Both the position numbers and the translations under genes were made by a program. Under the pieces are notes generated by a model, which searched no databases, was not told the origin of the DNA, and was given only the letters and a program-made list of their open reading frames with translations. A stretch of 64,000 bases of DNA from Styela clava (taxonomy: Eukaryota > Chordata > Ascidiacea > Stolidobranchia > Styelidae): NCBI RefSeq assembly GCF_964204865.1, contig NC_135258.1, positions 9,601,001-9,665,000 of the forward strand, written 5' to 3'. This document shows positions 14,551 to 26,140 of the stretch, one piece after another; the first letter of the stretch is position 1, and every line of letters starts with the position of its first letter.

Positions 14551-14752
14551 AAATGAATACTCCCGTAGTATGTGTACCAGGTTAGGGTTAGACCATAATT
14601 TTATTCCGATTTACCTTATTTTGTTCTATTACGAGTTCGTGGACTTTTTGTGTTAGCCAAGTAAATATACCCCTACCCATAGGCTTCTGTCCCTACACAA
14701 CTTGATGTAGAGTAGGCGAACACAATAACTTACCTCCATATTGATACACATA
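14551..14752 (-). repeat. interspersed repeat, also at 55.16 kb
   Basis: Read on the minus strand this segment aligns base for base, with scattered differences, to 55,158-55,364 on the plus strand. Shared landmarks are GGCTAACACA, GAACTCGTAATAGAAC, CGGAATAAAATTATGG and CTAACCCTAACCTGGTACAC. It shares its CTAACCCTAACCT/attatggcc end with the 12.9 kb MITE, so the three form one non-coding family. Confidence 0.75.
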
Positions 14753-16317
14753 CGTCTGGAGCGTCAAAACTGTACTTATGTATAAGTATAATATCGGAAA
14801 TTAGTTGAGTTACTGGCAAGTTTTCAATCTTCCATAGTGTTATAACTCATAACAAATTGCTAGAATATAAACATAATCTATTATCTATCTATGGAAAACT
14901 GCTACAAAATGGTAAATTATTTCTATCATAGCCTGACTTCGATATATATATTTAACATAACAACAAGTACCTATCTTTTATCATTTGTTTTCCACTGGAC
15001 TTCATGAAGCATGTTTATATAGCTCGTGATGGAGAAATCACCTCGTATTTACATAATTCGTCGTGAGTAAGAGTTCAGCCTGACCATTCTAAAATGCATA
15101 TACTCATATGTACGTGATATTAATTCTTCTGTTTTTCAGACACAATTTGTTTATACCACTATGGGTAATACTAACAAGAAACATGACTCTGATCTCCCGA
15201 AATAAGAGCAAAGCGAGATAAAGTTGCTTTTGTTTATAAACCTCCTGCAATACATGTTCAGATTTCTAACAATTCGATTCACTTCTTACTAACAGATGAA
15301 TATTAGTAGTTCATAGCAAGTGTGATTTGTCGTTAAAATATTTTATGAGAGATCGGACATATGACAATACATTTTTACGAGCAAATTTTCCATATGTCCT
15401 TGTATTTGATTGCCAATACACGAAAGGGTACGATAACATTAACTCAGACTGCCTCCGACATTCACGGCTGACAGTAAATCCTATTCTAAAAAAAGTTTTC
15501 AAAATTTTACTGAAAACACAAGAAACATATGTGTATTTTATAATGTGGCACTACATCCTTTGTGGCGTAACACGCAAAACGAACAAAAACATTCCCATAT
15601 CGCTTCATTTAAGGTGCGCAATAGCGGGCGAGGGCGATCTCTAAAGACAAGGACCGATGGCGCACCAGCGCTATGGACGTTTCCCCGACCATTGACCCCG
15701 GAAAAATTACTCTTATACTTTACTATTGCAAACTTTATGCTTATTCTGAGAGTGTTTTGGTGTGTTGGCGCATATAAATTGGTTTACGGGTTTGAAACCA
15801 TAATTTTTATTAAAATTAATCAATCATGTGCCGTTGCAGCTACTGATATAGCTAAGTTTAGCCTTGTCCATCGCAGCATTTGCGAGATTCAATTTCGATC
15901 ACTGAAACTAAAGTAAAGCTCCGCGGAAGACATAATGACAATTGAGTTAATTAATTCACTATTATTTTCTTGAAACACAGCTGAAAACTGACAACTAACA
16001 CTCAAAACTACAAAAACGAGGCAATGTTTGCAACCATGCTTGAATATTTGTTTGAGCGACAAAAGTGTCTGAGCGGCTGAGTGCAGAAATTGCAATTGTT
16101 ACGTGTTGCGTCATTATTGACTTATTGCTGATTGGTTATAGTTACGGAAAAAAACAAGGAGCAAAACAACAAGTGCTTGGGGAAACATCCATAAACGCTG
16201 TCCCGCGAATACATACAGTAAGGAAGAGAAAGCGTTGCCGGTATATTTTAGTCAACTGAAAGGTTAATTGTTGCAATAATTCAAATCTGCTCGCGTATAC
16301 CAGTTGAAAAGCTCCCG

Positions 16318-16362
16318 CGTACCACTAGTGATACGCGTACCACAGGTTGAGAACCACTGCTA
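16318..16362 (-). mobile_element. hAT-type terminus (partial)
   Basis: On the minus strand this reads GCAGTGGTTCTCAACCTGTG, the characteristic start of many non-autonomous hAT elements. The opposite terminus and an 8-bp duplication were not found, so the extent is unknown. Confidence 0.45.
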
Positions 16363-17662
16363 TAAAACAACTATTTGTAAACGGCACATTTATATTATAA
16401 AAAACAAATAGACACAGGCACATCAAATGTAATGATGAAACATTATGTTATGCCTTAAAACATGAAAATACTAATTATCATTACCATTTCAATATTGAAT
16501 CAGAAATCATATATATTTATTCCTACCATTCTATTTTATTTTTGGCAGAGGCATTTTATTCTATGATTCATAAAAAAAAGAGTTTAAATTACTGCGTCAA
16601 ATTACAATTTTTCACATATATATTATTAGTTTTTTATTCCGTATCTAAACCAACTGTTTATTAAATATTCGGTTGTGACGTAACAAGTGTGAATAATAAA
16701 TTGTTAAAATTCAATTTAATTAATATAATTTATTGCAATGTAGTAGTTCCAGAGAAAGTTCTGCTTTGCTTAGAATAAAAATACCTGAAGCTGAAAAGCG
16801 AGAAGATTAAATGCGATTTTATGGATTAAAGAAAATAAAACAAATTAAATCGTGGAAGAAAAAGCTGCAAAATAAAAATTAAAGTTAGACTTCTCATGTA
16901 AGTGTACAGTCTTGAAAGCGATGATGCTGTTGTTTCGAAGCAATTGAATGCTATTCACAAAAAAATTAAACAGTAATGTAAAACTATTGTATATTAAACT
17001 GAACAAGACGTTGTTGCACAAGTGGGATGAGCTTAGCAAATTTACATTGTCGCTTAATAAATATAATATTGTAACTGAAGTACGATTTAAGACTTGATGT
17101 TAAGCAAGGCAATAAATAGAAATAGACAATTTATACTTTTGTCGGCGGATTTAAATACTATGAGCAATTTTCTGAATTGTCATATTTGTGTGTGCGCGTT
17201 GCATGAACAGAAAGTTGACAAAACGATCAATTCGTGAACTAAATCTAATTTAACATATATCCATTTGTGAAGCAATCACATGAAAAAATATAAAATTTGA
17301 GTTCCATTTCGAGCTTTCTTAGGATTTTTTATGCGCTCAATTGTTTTGTGTGAATGTATAGCAATAAGTACATTTATTCGTATTAAGGCTCAAACTATGT
17401 CAATATTATCCGATTGTGAATTTCATATTAGCTTCTCTATTTAGCTCCATTCATACCTTTTACAGATATACTATCAGGTATAATTCCCCTAGATCGGAGG
17501 CATTTTGCTGTTAGGAACATAAAGTAAGCACGAGTACTTTCTTACAAAATTTATTATAGAGCGTAATGGAAAATTACAAATTAAAGTCATAATTGAAATT
17601 TCTGCGCAGATAATTAATTAAACCTAATTTGGTCATTCTGCAGAAACCAGAAACTCGACTAT

Positions 17663-20600
17663 TCATAGAGCTCCGTTATATTCGGTAACCTTGACATATT
17701 TTATTTTCATTGCCGCCTTTTCTCCTTGCCATGTTGGATACCAGTCATCTTTTTTGTCCCAAAAATCCTAAAAGAATATGTAAATTACACCATTAATATA
17801 GTATAAAAAATATAGCAATAATATAATATAGTATAATATAGTATTTGCGCGACGCTTATTCGCGCCCCCTATTGCTCCAATCAATACCCTGCACAAGCAT
17901 TTACTGATCTCTGACGATATATGAGGAGGTACTAATATCGTAAGGACCGGATTTTTTTTGGGTCGGAATTGCCTACTCAATTTATTGCACCCTGGGTGAC
18001 GTGGGGGTCATGGGTTTTGTAAACGAGATGTGTAACCTGTGAAACGAACACACAAGTCCTACGCCTTAACCAATAAGCCATATTCCCAACATTAGAGACG
18101 AAAGAGGATCAAACAAAAACAAAAATACTTTTAAAAAAAGATTCACCTTTGCTGCGGTTGGTGAGTTATTAGCCCAAGGTTTATCTTTTCTCTCCTGTCC
18201 ATTATAGTTATTGGCATCGTCTGAGAAAAAACCTGTAGTTCCACCAACAGCCACGTTTAATATCAGATAGTATTTCTGGTCGAAAGGAGCAAGCTTTGAA
18301 CCCGCAACCCAAGGATTATCGCCGTTATTGGTTTTCGTTGCAAAGTCTCCCCACTCGTACATTGATTGACCTTCATTAGGGGCAACGTTTAAAATATTTT
18401 CATCGTCAATGTAAAATCTGTTATTTAAAAAATATAATCTATTAAACTTCTGGCCGATTGAAGATTCATTACTTGAGTAAAACTACTATTTTGTTATTAT
18501 TTTGCATTTATTTTGGCAACAATGGCAAAAGTACTTCTACATCTGAATATATCTTTTTGAACGACTAAAATTGGCTGTGAAACAAGCTCAGTAGTTGATC
18601 ACAAATGACTTCTTCTATTACTTTGAGTCTGATAACTGATTAGTTGTTTCATACTTTTATATCTTATATATTTTGTGAAATCCATTTGCTTCTTTACAGT
18701 TGATCACAGTTTTTATACTTCTTCTATCATTCAATCTATAAAAATGCGTATTTCTGTGTTCCCATATATTCAATGTTACCAGGGTCGCGTATGTTTTGAA
18801 GGGGACAGTTCGGAATACCTTTGACATTTTTTTTTTGTGTGTGTGTGTGTCTGAGTGGAAAAGTTACTGGATGTAAGTCGAAACCATTTTTACGTGTGAG
18901 AATTACGGACAAAGGAGTTGACAGACGAAAAAACGAGATTCAATTGTGTATTGTTGAATCTTACTTTAAGCCGCTGGGCCTCCATTCCAGAGTATATTTG
19001 TGGAAATCATCTGCAAATGTAGAGTCAGTCAAAGTTCTAAAACAGAAAGAAATAAGTTAACTGTAAAACAAATAAGTCAGCTTAATCAACTCTCCATTTA
19101 TTGTGATTTATCATAACTAAAGTTTATCAATTATACAAGATTGACATTCATTACAAAATAACAACAAAATATAAAATACAGCAAGGTTAATTAATTGTAT
19201 AAACACTGTCTTCTCCTTCATCTAAATATAAAAGTTGTGATTTAGAACACCCCATTGTTCGGAGGTTTATAGCAGTAAGGACTCTGATGTGACGCGTGTT
19301 GCCATAGCGCAAGAATGTGATACGTTTTAATGGGAAATAGCAGGAATGGGTCTTGAACATTGGAATATTTACACAGCGTTGTTACACCTCGCAAAAAAAG
19401 TAAAATCAGATTTGAAACCAGCCAAGCATCTGGAATTTGAACCCCGCTTTGTTAGGCAGATAACTTGTAAATGTATGTTGAGCAAATTAGACCGTCGCAA
19501 CAAAAACGTCACATGAATACAATTGGGTTTTGACCAGATCAACATGATCATACAGAACAAAGTCGGATTCCTTCAGTAACGTGAGATGAACAAAAATAAA
19601 TAAATAAAATATTTGACTTATTTTCTTCTGAATCTTGACTTGAACTTTGAAGTAAAATCTCGAATCAATTGAAGTTTGATATTTGATCGTTCAACCTGTC
19701 CTGCCATTATATCTAACGATCTCTATTGATCGCCCAGGCGACCGCGAACTTTTTATAGTATATATTTTGCTTCGAACAGGGATCTAAAACTATGCAAGGT
19801 AACTTAACGATGATTATTCACAAATACAATCTGTTAATACAGAATATTTCTGTTGTTTTGTGCAAAATCAATCAGGAGCACTGGTATGAAACGAACTCCT
19901 TTATGTTGGAAGGTCCGGAATATTTCCGGTTCGGCGTTGCCCACCCAATTTATTACAGTCTGGGTGATGTGGTGGGCATGAGATTCGAACCCAAGATTTT
20001 TACCCGTGGTGCCATCAGAGTTAGTTAATTTTTTATTCATCTGATCTAGTACAAAGTTGTCAATTTGATATAGACACTTTGCAGACATCGTTGACCCTAT
20101 GATTTGATTGTTTATTTTTTGACATTATAGGATTAAGGAATCAGATTTTATAATATTTTGAAACGTTTTCATAAAAGTTCGTTATCCTAATTATACAGAT
20201 GATAGCAAACTTACTTAGTATTATGCGTCATGAACCAATTATTCCATGGCCAATAAGGTCCCCAGTGTAGAGTAGAGCCGGAACTATGTGCCCCAATCAT
20301 CTTCCCGGATGCATCTGACAAATTCATGTTTCCTATATATAGAAAATGATTGGTTGGTTGACAGTCTTCTAATATTAGGATAATCAGATTCCGAAGGATT
20401 CACTCAGTTTATTTTGTGATGTTAGTCAATTCAGCTGTTATTTCGTTCCCAAAGTATAAACAAAATATAAGGAGAGGATATCTTCTTACCTCTACTTTCC
20501 ATAATATCAATTTCGCCTGAAGCTGGCCAGTCACCGTATGCGTTCGTCGTTGGAAGCATCCATATTGCAGGCCATATCCAATCTCCAGCTGGTAACTGTG

Positions 20601-22697
20601 CTTCAATTTCGACTTTCCCAAATCTTAATGAATATTTATTTATTCATTAAAACACATTCTAGTCTTTTACAATGAGAACCTTCCTTTGTTTAAACTTTTA
20701 CGTAAAATGTCACATTTTTTTGCTCAGTAACTGAACGATGTGCTCGAGAAAGCATAATCTTAAGTTGAAACGAAATTCCCTACTAATGTGAGCGATCTAT
20801 TGAGATTTACTTATTTGCGAAGTCTAAATATACCTGAAATTTAAAGATTCGACAGTTCGCAAACGAGCAGACTGAATCGGGTTTACGATAGTTCCCCCGT
20901 CATAGTTGCCAGTTCTTTCGCATCCATGCCATTGACGTCCGGTACACATGTTTGCTGGGGATGAGCCTATAGGCATGGAATTTCCAAAGATAGACAATCG
21001 TCAATAAAGCATTGCGTGAGACCTCACAGTACCTTACGCACATAAGACACATTACATCACACAATATATTTAAGAACTTCATTTCATAAACGCTCCAAAA
21101 ATCCAAAAATAATCATAAGGCCTACTTCTTTGTTGTGCAAAAACACTGTGATGCCCGCTAGTTCTAATACCCATAAACCTTTTGGAACACTATCTAGTAT
21201 CGAGAAAAAAAAACATGCATTTAATAAATAATACAACATGTCTATTCTAATTGCCCACTTGACTATGACCGATTTTATGTCATTTTCTAACACTGCCCTG
21301 ATATGGATGGTACCAGTTTACCTTCCAGAGACAAGGTTCCATTCTTGACAAAATTTTCATCGTATTTATCTGAAGTTAGAGTCTGCAAATACAGAATAAG
21401 GAAATACAATGTTTTAGTCTGGAAATTGTTACTCATGGTATCATCATATAAATAGCCTTCAATATACTTATATATTTATATTGGTGTGACCATACTCCAA
21501 TGAAAATCTAATGTTTGAGAGGCTTGAATAGAATAGGACTTAATTAGCTTCATTTTCTTCAAATAATTCAAGAAAAAAGAGTAGAAAAGTTTCATATCCT
21601 AGAAGCCATAAAATTGTACCGGTTTTAAATAGAGAACTCCGTCTTTGACGTAGCTATTTGAGCGGTTGTTTGTGTAATACTGAAATTCCCAATTCTGTCA
21701 AAATAATGCTTTATTCATAAATATATTTAGAAAAAACATGACGTCCTTTAAAAATTATTCAGAAAAAGATTAGACCTAATTTGAACCCGGTTTCTAAGGG
21801 TATCTTGAGAACACAGCGTTTACAAAAACGGTGAAAGTGCGTGAATTGTATATTTTTCCTTTTTTTAATATAAACATTTCTTGAACACAAATTTAATTTT
21901 GTTATAAAAAAATATGAAACGGATTTTATAGGGAATATAATACAAAGATACTTTCTTTATGAAAAGCTTAAATAAAGAAAAATCATTGGCAGGAAGTTAT
22001 TTTTTAAAGTGGCCAAAGAATTTTATTTGATAGACTTGTTTTGCAAACTGAAAATTAGAGCAAAAAGACGAACGAGTAAGCAAGTTTGTGTTAACATATG
22101 ATAAAACCAAAATTAATTGTTCCAATTGATTTACATTGAATACGCAAACCGAAACAAAATGCATACAATCTTCAAATCAATCCAGAGCTTAAAAACTACT
22201 TACCCCTCCACCACCTGCCGTAATTTCATGTTGCCAGGTTTCAAGATCCAGAGTGTCAAATTCATCATAAAATGTCACATTTTCTAAAGAGAATAAATGT
22301 TGATTGAAACCAAGAAGGATTGTTGTATTGACTCAACCGTTGTTCTGTATATAAACAACAGTTACAGATGACTGAACTGTCGCTTTTCTGTGACCAATTT
22401 AAGAGTTTGCAGCTAATAAAAAATTGCACCTAATTATATTTCCACATTCTAAACACGACTTGAATAACAATTGTTTCATACTAAACAGCAAAAAGTATTG
22501 GCTTACAAGAGAACAATGTTAATTAATAAAGCTACGAAAATTGAATTATCACCAAAAGATTATACATACAGAATATTAATAGAGTTGTAAGTAAACGATG
22601 ATTTACCAAATTCTTTCGTGGGGGTGGTAGAAGATTGTTTGCAAGAAAATGATAAACCATTAAACATGAACAGCAGAAACAAAATGTACGATTTCAT
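17663..22697 (-). CDS. secreted GH16 beta-1,3-glucanase / glucan-binding protein, copy A
   Basis: Ten exons can be joined with consistent phases: 22697-22607, 22283-22204, 21694-21620, 21382-21322, 20966-20834, 20623-20490, 20332-20215, 19036-18965, 18417-18147, 17767-17663. The product is 379 aa. Residues 1-18 form a signal peptide (MKSYILFLLFMFNGLSFS), so it should be secreted. Family landmarks in order: DLETWQHEITAGGG, NWEFQYYTNNRSNSY, MCTGRQWHGCERTG, NPIQSARLRT, GDWIWPAIWMLP and GEIDIMES, then HWGPYWPWNNW and NVAVGG near the C-terminus. Glu184 and Glu189 in E-I-D-I-M-E fit the GH16 nucleophile and acid/base, so hydrolysis of beta-1,3-glucan is likely, unlike arthropod GNBPs that lost these residues. 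The expected role is digestion or antimicrobial recognition. A poly(A) signal (AATAAA on the minus strand) lies at 17,555-17,550. The equivalent exon lengths in copy B support every boundary. Confidence 0.9.
19700..20050. repeat. SINE-like insertion in an intron of GH16 copy A
   Basis: This stretch in the intron between exons 7 and 8 is absent from the equivalent intron of copy B. It contains GAGATTCGAACCC (a tRNA B-box-like motif, read on the minus strand as GGTTCGAATCTC) and 'caatttattacagtctgggtgatgtggtgg'-type sequence. The latter also occurs, degenerate, at about 17,970-18,010 in another intron of the same gene. A tRNA-derived SINE is the simplest reading; its ends are uncertain. Confidence 0.4.
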
Positions 22698-23016
22698 GTT
22701 TGCTTATATTATATTATTAATTTGAACTGTAACCTGTAACAAAAAGGTATTATGAAAGAGAAACTCGTAAAAAAACGTCTTTTGCATTGCATGACGACTT
22801 TAAACGAAACCGCTTTATGCATTGTATACTGTCATCGTGGAAATCAAACTATGAAAATATGTTAACTACGTAGTATACTTTCGGACGAAACGAATCTTGA
22901 CGAATTTTATCCATTCATGAACGAAATTTGTATTCTAGCCATCGCAGCAATTTACTTGAAAGTATCATATAATCCGAAATGCACCATCATTTTTGTTGCG
23001 AATATTATTCGACATT

Positions 23017-23180
23017 AACGCGCCAGTAGTCACTTGCATTTTTAAACGAATGATCGTCTCCCGCCTTGAAGTACTGTACACTCATTTAGAATATATCTAA
23101 AAGTTTTTTTCTGATATCTTTGTATAGCAACCGGTATTTTATACTGACGAAGTCATCGTGCGCCATCGCTAGACAAAAGA
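23017..23180. other. 165-bp presence/absence segment upstream of GH16 copy A
   Basis: Flanking sequence (gaatattattcgac on the left, gcaaaatat(at)ttgc on the right) is continuous in unit B at about 32,865-32,900. In unit A it is interrupted by this stretch. It lies 0.3-0.5 kb upstream of the GH16 start codon. I see no terminal repeats, so it may be an insertion in A or a deletion in B. Confidence 0.5.
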
Positions 23181-24024
23181 TTTTGCAAAATATTTGCGAT
23201 CTTTTCATCGGCTACTTGCAATTCAGTAAATGATTCTTAAGTAATGCCATATATATTTACTGTCGTTTATATAACTCTGAAAAGTGCTTTTTGGTTGTAA
23301 AAAATTTTGCGTCTTTTATGAAAAACACGTCCCTTCATTTTAAATATTTGATAGAGATGTCACAAAAAGTTATCACAATGTAAAATGGCACTTTTCGGTA
23401 TGAATTGACAGAAGCCTGCAAACAAATGATTACCTCAGTTGCGCACATTTCTTTTATGCTCGAATTGTAAATACTTTCCATTGTTGCGGCTACCTCAAAT
23501 GACCGGGCAAGTCGAACAGGACAGAAAGCCGAACAAATATGACCGATAAAACGTATTAAACAACCTTTCTTTGTGTAAAATAAGTGGAATTCCTAAATGA
23601 TTTATGCAGTCGCCGGAGACGAATGAACTTGTAAAACATTTGTGGTAGAAATAAAATGCCAATAATTTCAAAATAATATAATAAATATAATAATATACAA
23701 TAATCGTAATAGCTAACAGAATATGAGTAGATTGCGATTATCAGTTAATGAAGTCAAAATCTTGGTCGATACGAAGGCGGTATTTGTTTAAGTACATGAT
23801 ATACCATAAAGAAGCGGCAAAACATCATTGTGTAAATATAAGTTTATATCCGGGTTCACGCAAAATAAGGTTTCAAAAGCGAAATGACCTGCATTTTTGT
23901 TGCTAATGCGAGGAATGGGCGGACATTCATTCATAAATAAAATTGTTTCATCGGTCGGAAAACTTTGAAGAATCCAGGAAGAGCAACATTTAGAGTTATC
24001 TAACGACTTCGCCGTATTACTTAC

Positions 24025-24373
24025 TGGCTCGATATAAAGAACTCCGTCTGTGACGTGTATGACACTATCTCTATCACACATAGCAATGTTTCGTAGCTTT
24101 GAACGATTTTTAGAACATCAATTCTCTTGGAAACTCATCTAGCTGTTACAGTCTAACATGGCAATTACAAATTTCAGAACTTGAGCTCACCTAGTATGCC
24201 TACTTAAACTGGGCGTTCACACTTAAATACAAACAACTATTTAAAGAACAAAGACAAAACAGGCTGTCCCGAAAAGAATATATGTATATATATATATATG
24301 CCATTCCCAGTTATTTCATGTTGCCATACGCCCAAGTCTAAAGTTTGGAATTTGTTATAAAAAGTCGCTTTTC
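24025..24373 (-). pseudogene. relic third GH16 copy, unit A
   Basis: Two pieces of the GH16 exon series survive. At 24,373-24,301, a sequence matching exon 2 (F-Y-N-K-F-Q-T-L-D-L, then VWQHEIT) still has its acceptor but has lost the donor, reading GGCATATAT where intact genes have GGGGTAAG. At about 24,081-24,025, the 3' half of exon 3 (VTDGVLYIEP) keeps a perfect gtaagt donor, but the NWEFQYYTNN half is gone. No later exons were found between here and 22.7 kb. It is a decayed paralogue lying directly upstream of the intact gene. Confidence 0.7.
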
Positions 24374-24635
24374 CTAAATGAAAAAAATTTAAAAATGAAA
24401 GAACGTGAAGAAAAATTTCATATTAAAATTTAGGACATAATTTTTAAGCTCAATAAAGCAAAGTGAAATCTTACAAATACAATAGCATCATTTCAGCTGC
24501 AACTTTTAAAGTATAGTCAGATAAATATTAAATCCATATTGCAATATACAATACATTGAAATTATTAAAAAAAAAACATTGCGATTTCAAGGCACAAAGA
24601 TAAATTTTACATGAGCAATTCCAATACTTCATCAT

Positions 24636-24956
24636 TTAATAATATAATCTATCACCAACCACAGATGTCGAACAAAAAAAAATTGAAAAGACTATGGGGC
24701 TTTTAGGGCCAAAATATTGTAAGTATTGACGGTTTGCACGTAAAAGATACACCGACAACCAAAAAGCAACAAAAAGAAGAGCAAATTTTAATATTAACGA
24801 TTGATTCCAATTTCTGTCTCGTAAATCAACTTTTTCAACTTGCATTCGAAAATTACCTACAAAATCCTTCAAAAAAAGTTTGCAGTCGATCGCCCAACTC
24901 AATCGATTAAAATGTACGTGAAGGTTAAAACAATAATAATATTTGAGGGAATGCAT
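24636..24956 (-). CDS. open frame with transmembrane segment, upstream of GH16 relic A
   Basis: This 106-codon open frame contains MQVEKVDLRDRNWNQ (Met38), followed by a hydrophobic stretch LILKFALLFVAFWLSVYLL and then basic residues. That is the layout of a short cytoplasmic tail plus a signal anchor. The same sequence occurs in unit B at 34,170-34,545, but there it is broken. It lies about 0.3 kb upstream of the exon-2-like relic, the spacing at which the signal-peptide exon lies in the intact genes. It may therefore have been the first exon of a membrane-anchored GH16 paralogue. That is inference; I recognise no family for it. Confidence 0.3.
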   Translation of the reverse strand: MHSLKYYYCFNLHVHFNRLSWAIDCKLFLKDFVGNFRMQVEKVDLRDRNWNQSLILKFALLFVAFWLSVYLLRANRQYLQYFGPKSPIVFSIFFCSTSVVGDRLYY

Positions 24957-25639
24957 GCACCGATGGTTCTGAATTCGGTTTGGATTTCAAAAATATAACT
25001 ATTTTACAAGCAAAATATTTCGACTTTCACCTAGTAAATCTTGACGAATAATATACAAAGTTTTGCTTCATTTCCGTTGAATTGACGAGACCGATTTAGG
25101 CGGTTTCCTAATTATGTAAGAGTTATTATTACAAACCATCTTGTAAACATGCCCGACATAAGAAATTTCGAATACAAAGTGGGCTGATGATGTTTTACGG
25201 ATTTTTGTTGTTGTTCCTTTTGGCACATTGTTACGCATTGCCACATATTGCAAACATCATTAGTCGAATGGTCAATCGTATTGCATTTTTGTCAGACAAT
25301 AGCAATATTCTATACGGTGGTATGCAAATTCTTTTATAGAAAGAATCACACTCGTTCTCATCAAAAAAGCATACACAATAGGCGCCAATATTATAAGTTT
25401 AAAATTAAACATTTTTTATGTTGATGTTTGATATGTGCGGTATTAATTGCCCGGCGACGTCATGGCGCCGAGTAATCATACTTTTCGCTTTCGATTCATC
25501 GCGATAGCGCAAACTTTAGAAACCTAAAAAAATCAGCATGCGTACTTTTTACGATCAGCAGCATGCTTTTCTTGAATGATATTAACTTCCAAATAAAAGG
25601 TTAAGAATATTCTTTGTTTAAACCAGAAAACTGTTAAGA

Positions 25640-26140
25640 ACAGTATAATATTCCTGAGCTTCGCCCTGATATCCAGCAGGATATAAACTTGTTGCGACCC
25701 TGCAGGTGGTCACGAGGCGCGCAACAAAAGCATGGTCCGCTGAGATCTTTTCCGGCGATACACAAGCAGGATTTTGAGCCTGGTGCTAGATTACCAACGA
25801 CTTTATCATTGTAATATAAATTTTTTTGATTTGGGCGTCGATTAACTTCAGGGATTGATAGGATGAACCCGGTGAAACCTCTTATTTAGAGTCCAGATTT
25901 GTAAAAGAATCACTGTCACAATTCTTGGGCTTTCTTGAGTCGTCTTGACAACGAATACCCATCGCTAAGTAATCGAGCAATCAAACTGTTGCCCGATTTT
26001 GCAACCAGTTTCTTGTACAAAAAACTTTTTATCACTAGCTTTAATCAAAACGAAACAAAGAATTCGACTGTGAGGCGCTGCAGAGCTACGTTTTGTAGAA
26101 TCTTTTTTGATGCCTCGTTTGCAATCCTGCATTGAAAACG
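25640..26140 (-). repeat. interspersed repeat shared with 60.1-60.5 kb
   Basis: Read on the minus strand this matches 60,066-60,520 on the plus strand, with substitutions and indels. Shared landmarks include ATTGCAAACGAG(A/G)C, GTAGCTCT(A/G)CAGCG, GTATTCGTT(A/G)TCAA, TACCAGGCTCAAAATCCTGC-like sequence and a GGTCGCAACAAGTT segment. Both copies are riddled with stops. The element class is not determined. Confidence 0.65.

Larger units (their letters stand above)
12560..17394. other. intergenic region with scattered repeats
   Basis: Apart from the MITE, the weak exon candidate and the 14.55 kb repeat listed separately, I see no gene. A 123-codon frame at 15,545-15,916 crosses a GC-richer patch but matches nothing I know and has no clear splice partners. 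Around 16.3 kb a sequence ending ...GAGAACCACTGC is a hAT-type terminus whose other end was not located. Confidence 0.5.
17395..25405 (-). repeat. segmental tandem duplication, unit A
   Basis: This unit aligns collinearly with unit B (27,555-34,935) through exons, much of the intron sequence, the region upstream of the GH16 gene and a relic upstream gene copy. The left limit is set by a matching 'atgtcaatattat(c/t)cgattgt' stretch and the right limit by a shared 'gccaatattataagtt' stretch. Differences are many small indels plus large ones. Unit A carries an extra SINE-like insertion around 19.7-20.05 kb and about 165 bp extra at 23,017-23,180. Confidence 0.85.

Noticed and set aside
15545-15916. 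123-codon plus-strand open frame crossing a GC-richer patch
   Set aside because: No recognisable motif, no start context, no splice partner, and the composition changes halfway.
23788-24081. 97-codon open frame as a complete gene
   Set aside because: Only the first third (VTDGVLYIEP) is GH16-derived and it ends in a splice donor; the rest is intron read-through.
24280-24300. TATA-rich run as a promoter element for the GH16 gene
   Set aside because: It is a (TATG/TA)n microsatellite replacing the lost donor of a dead exon, 1.6 kb from the gene start.
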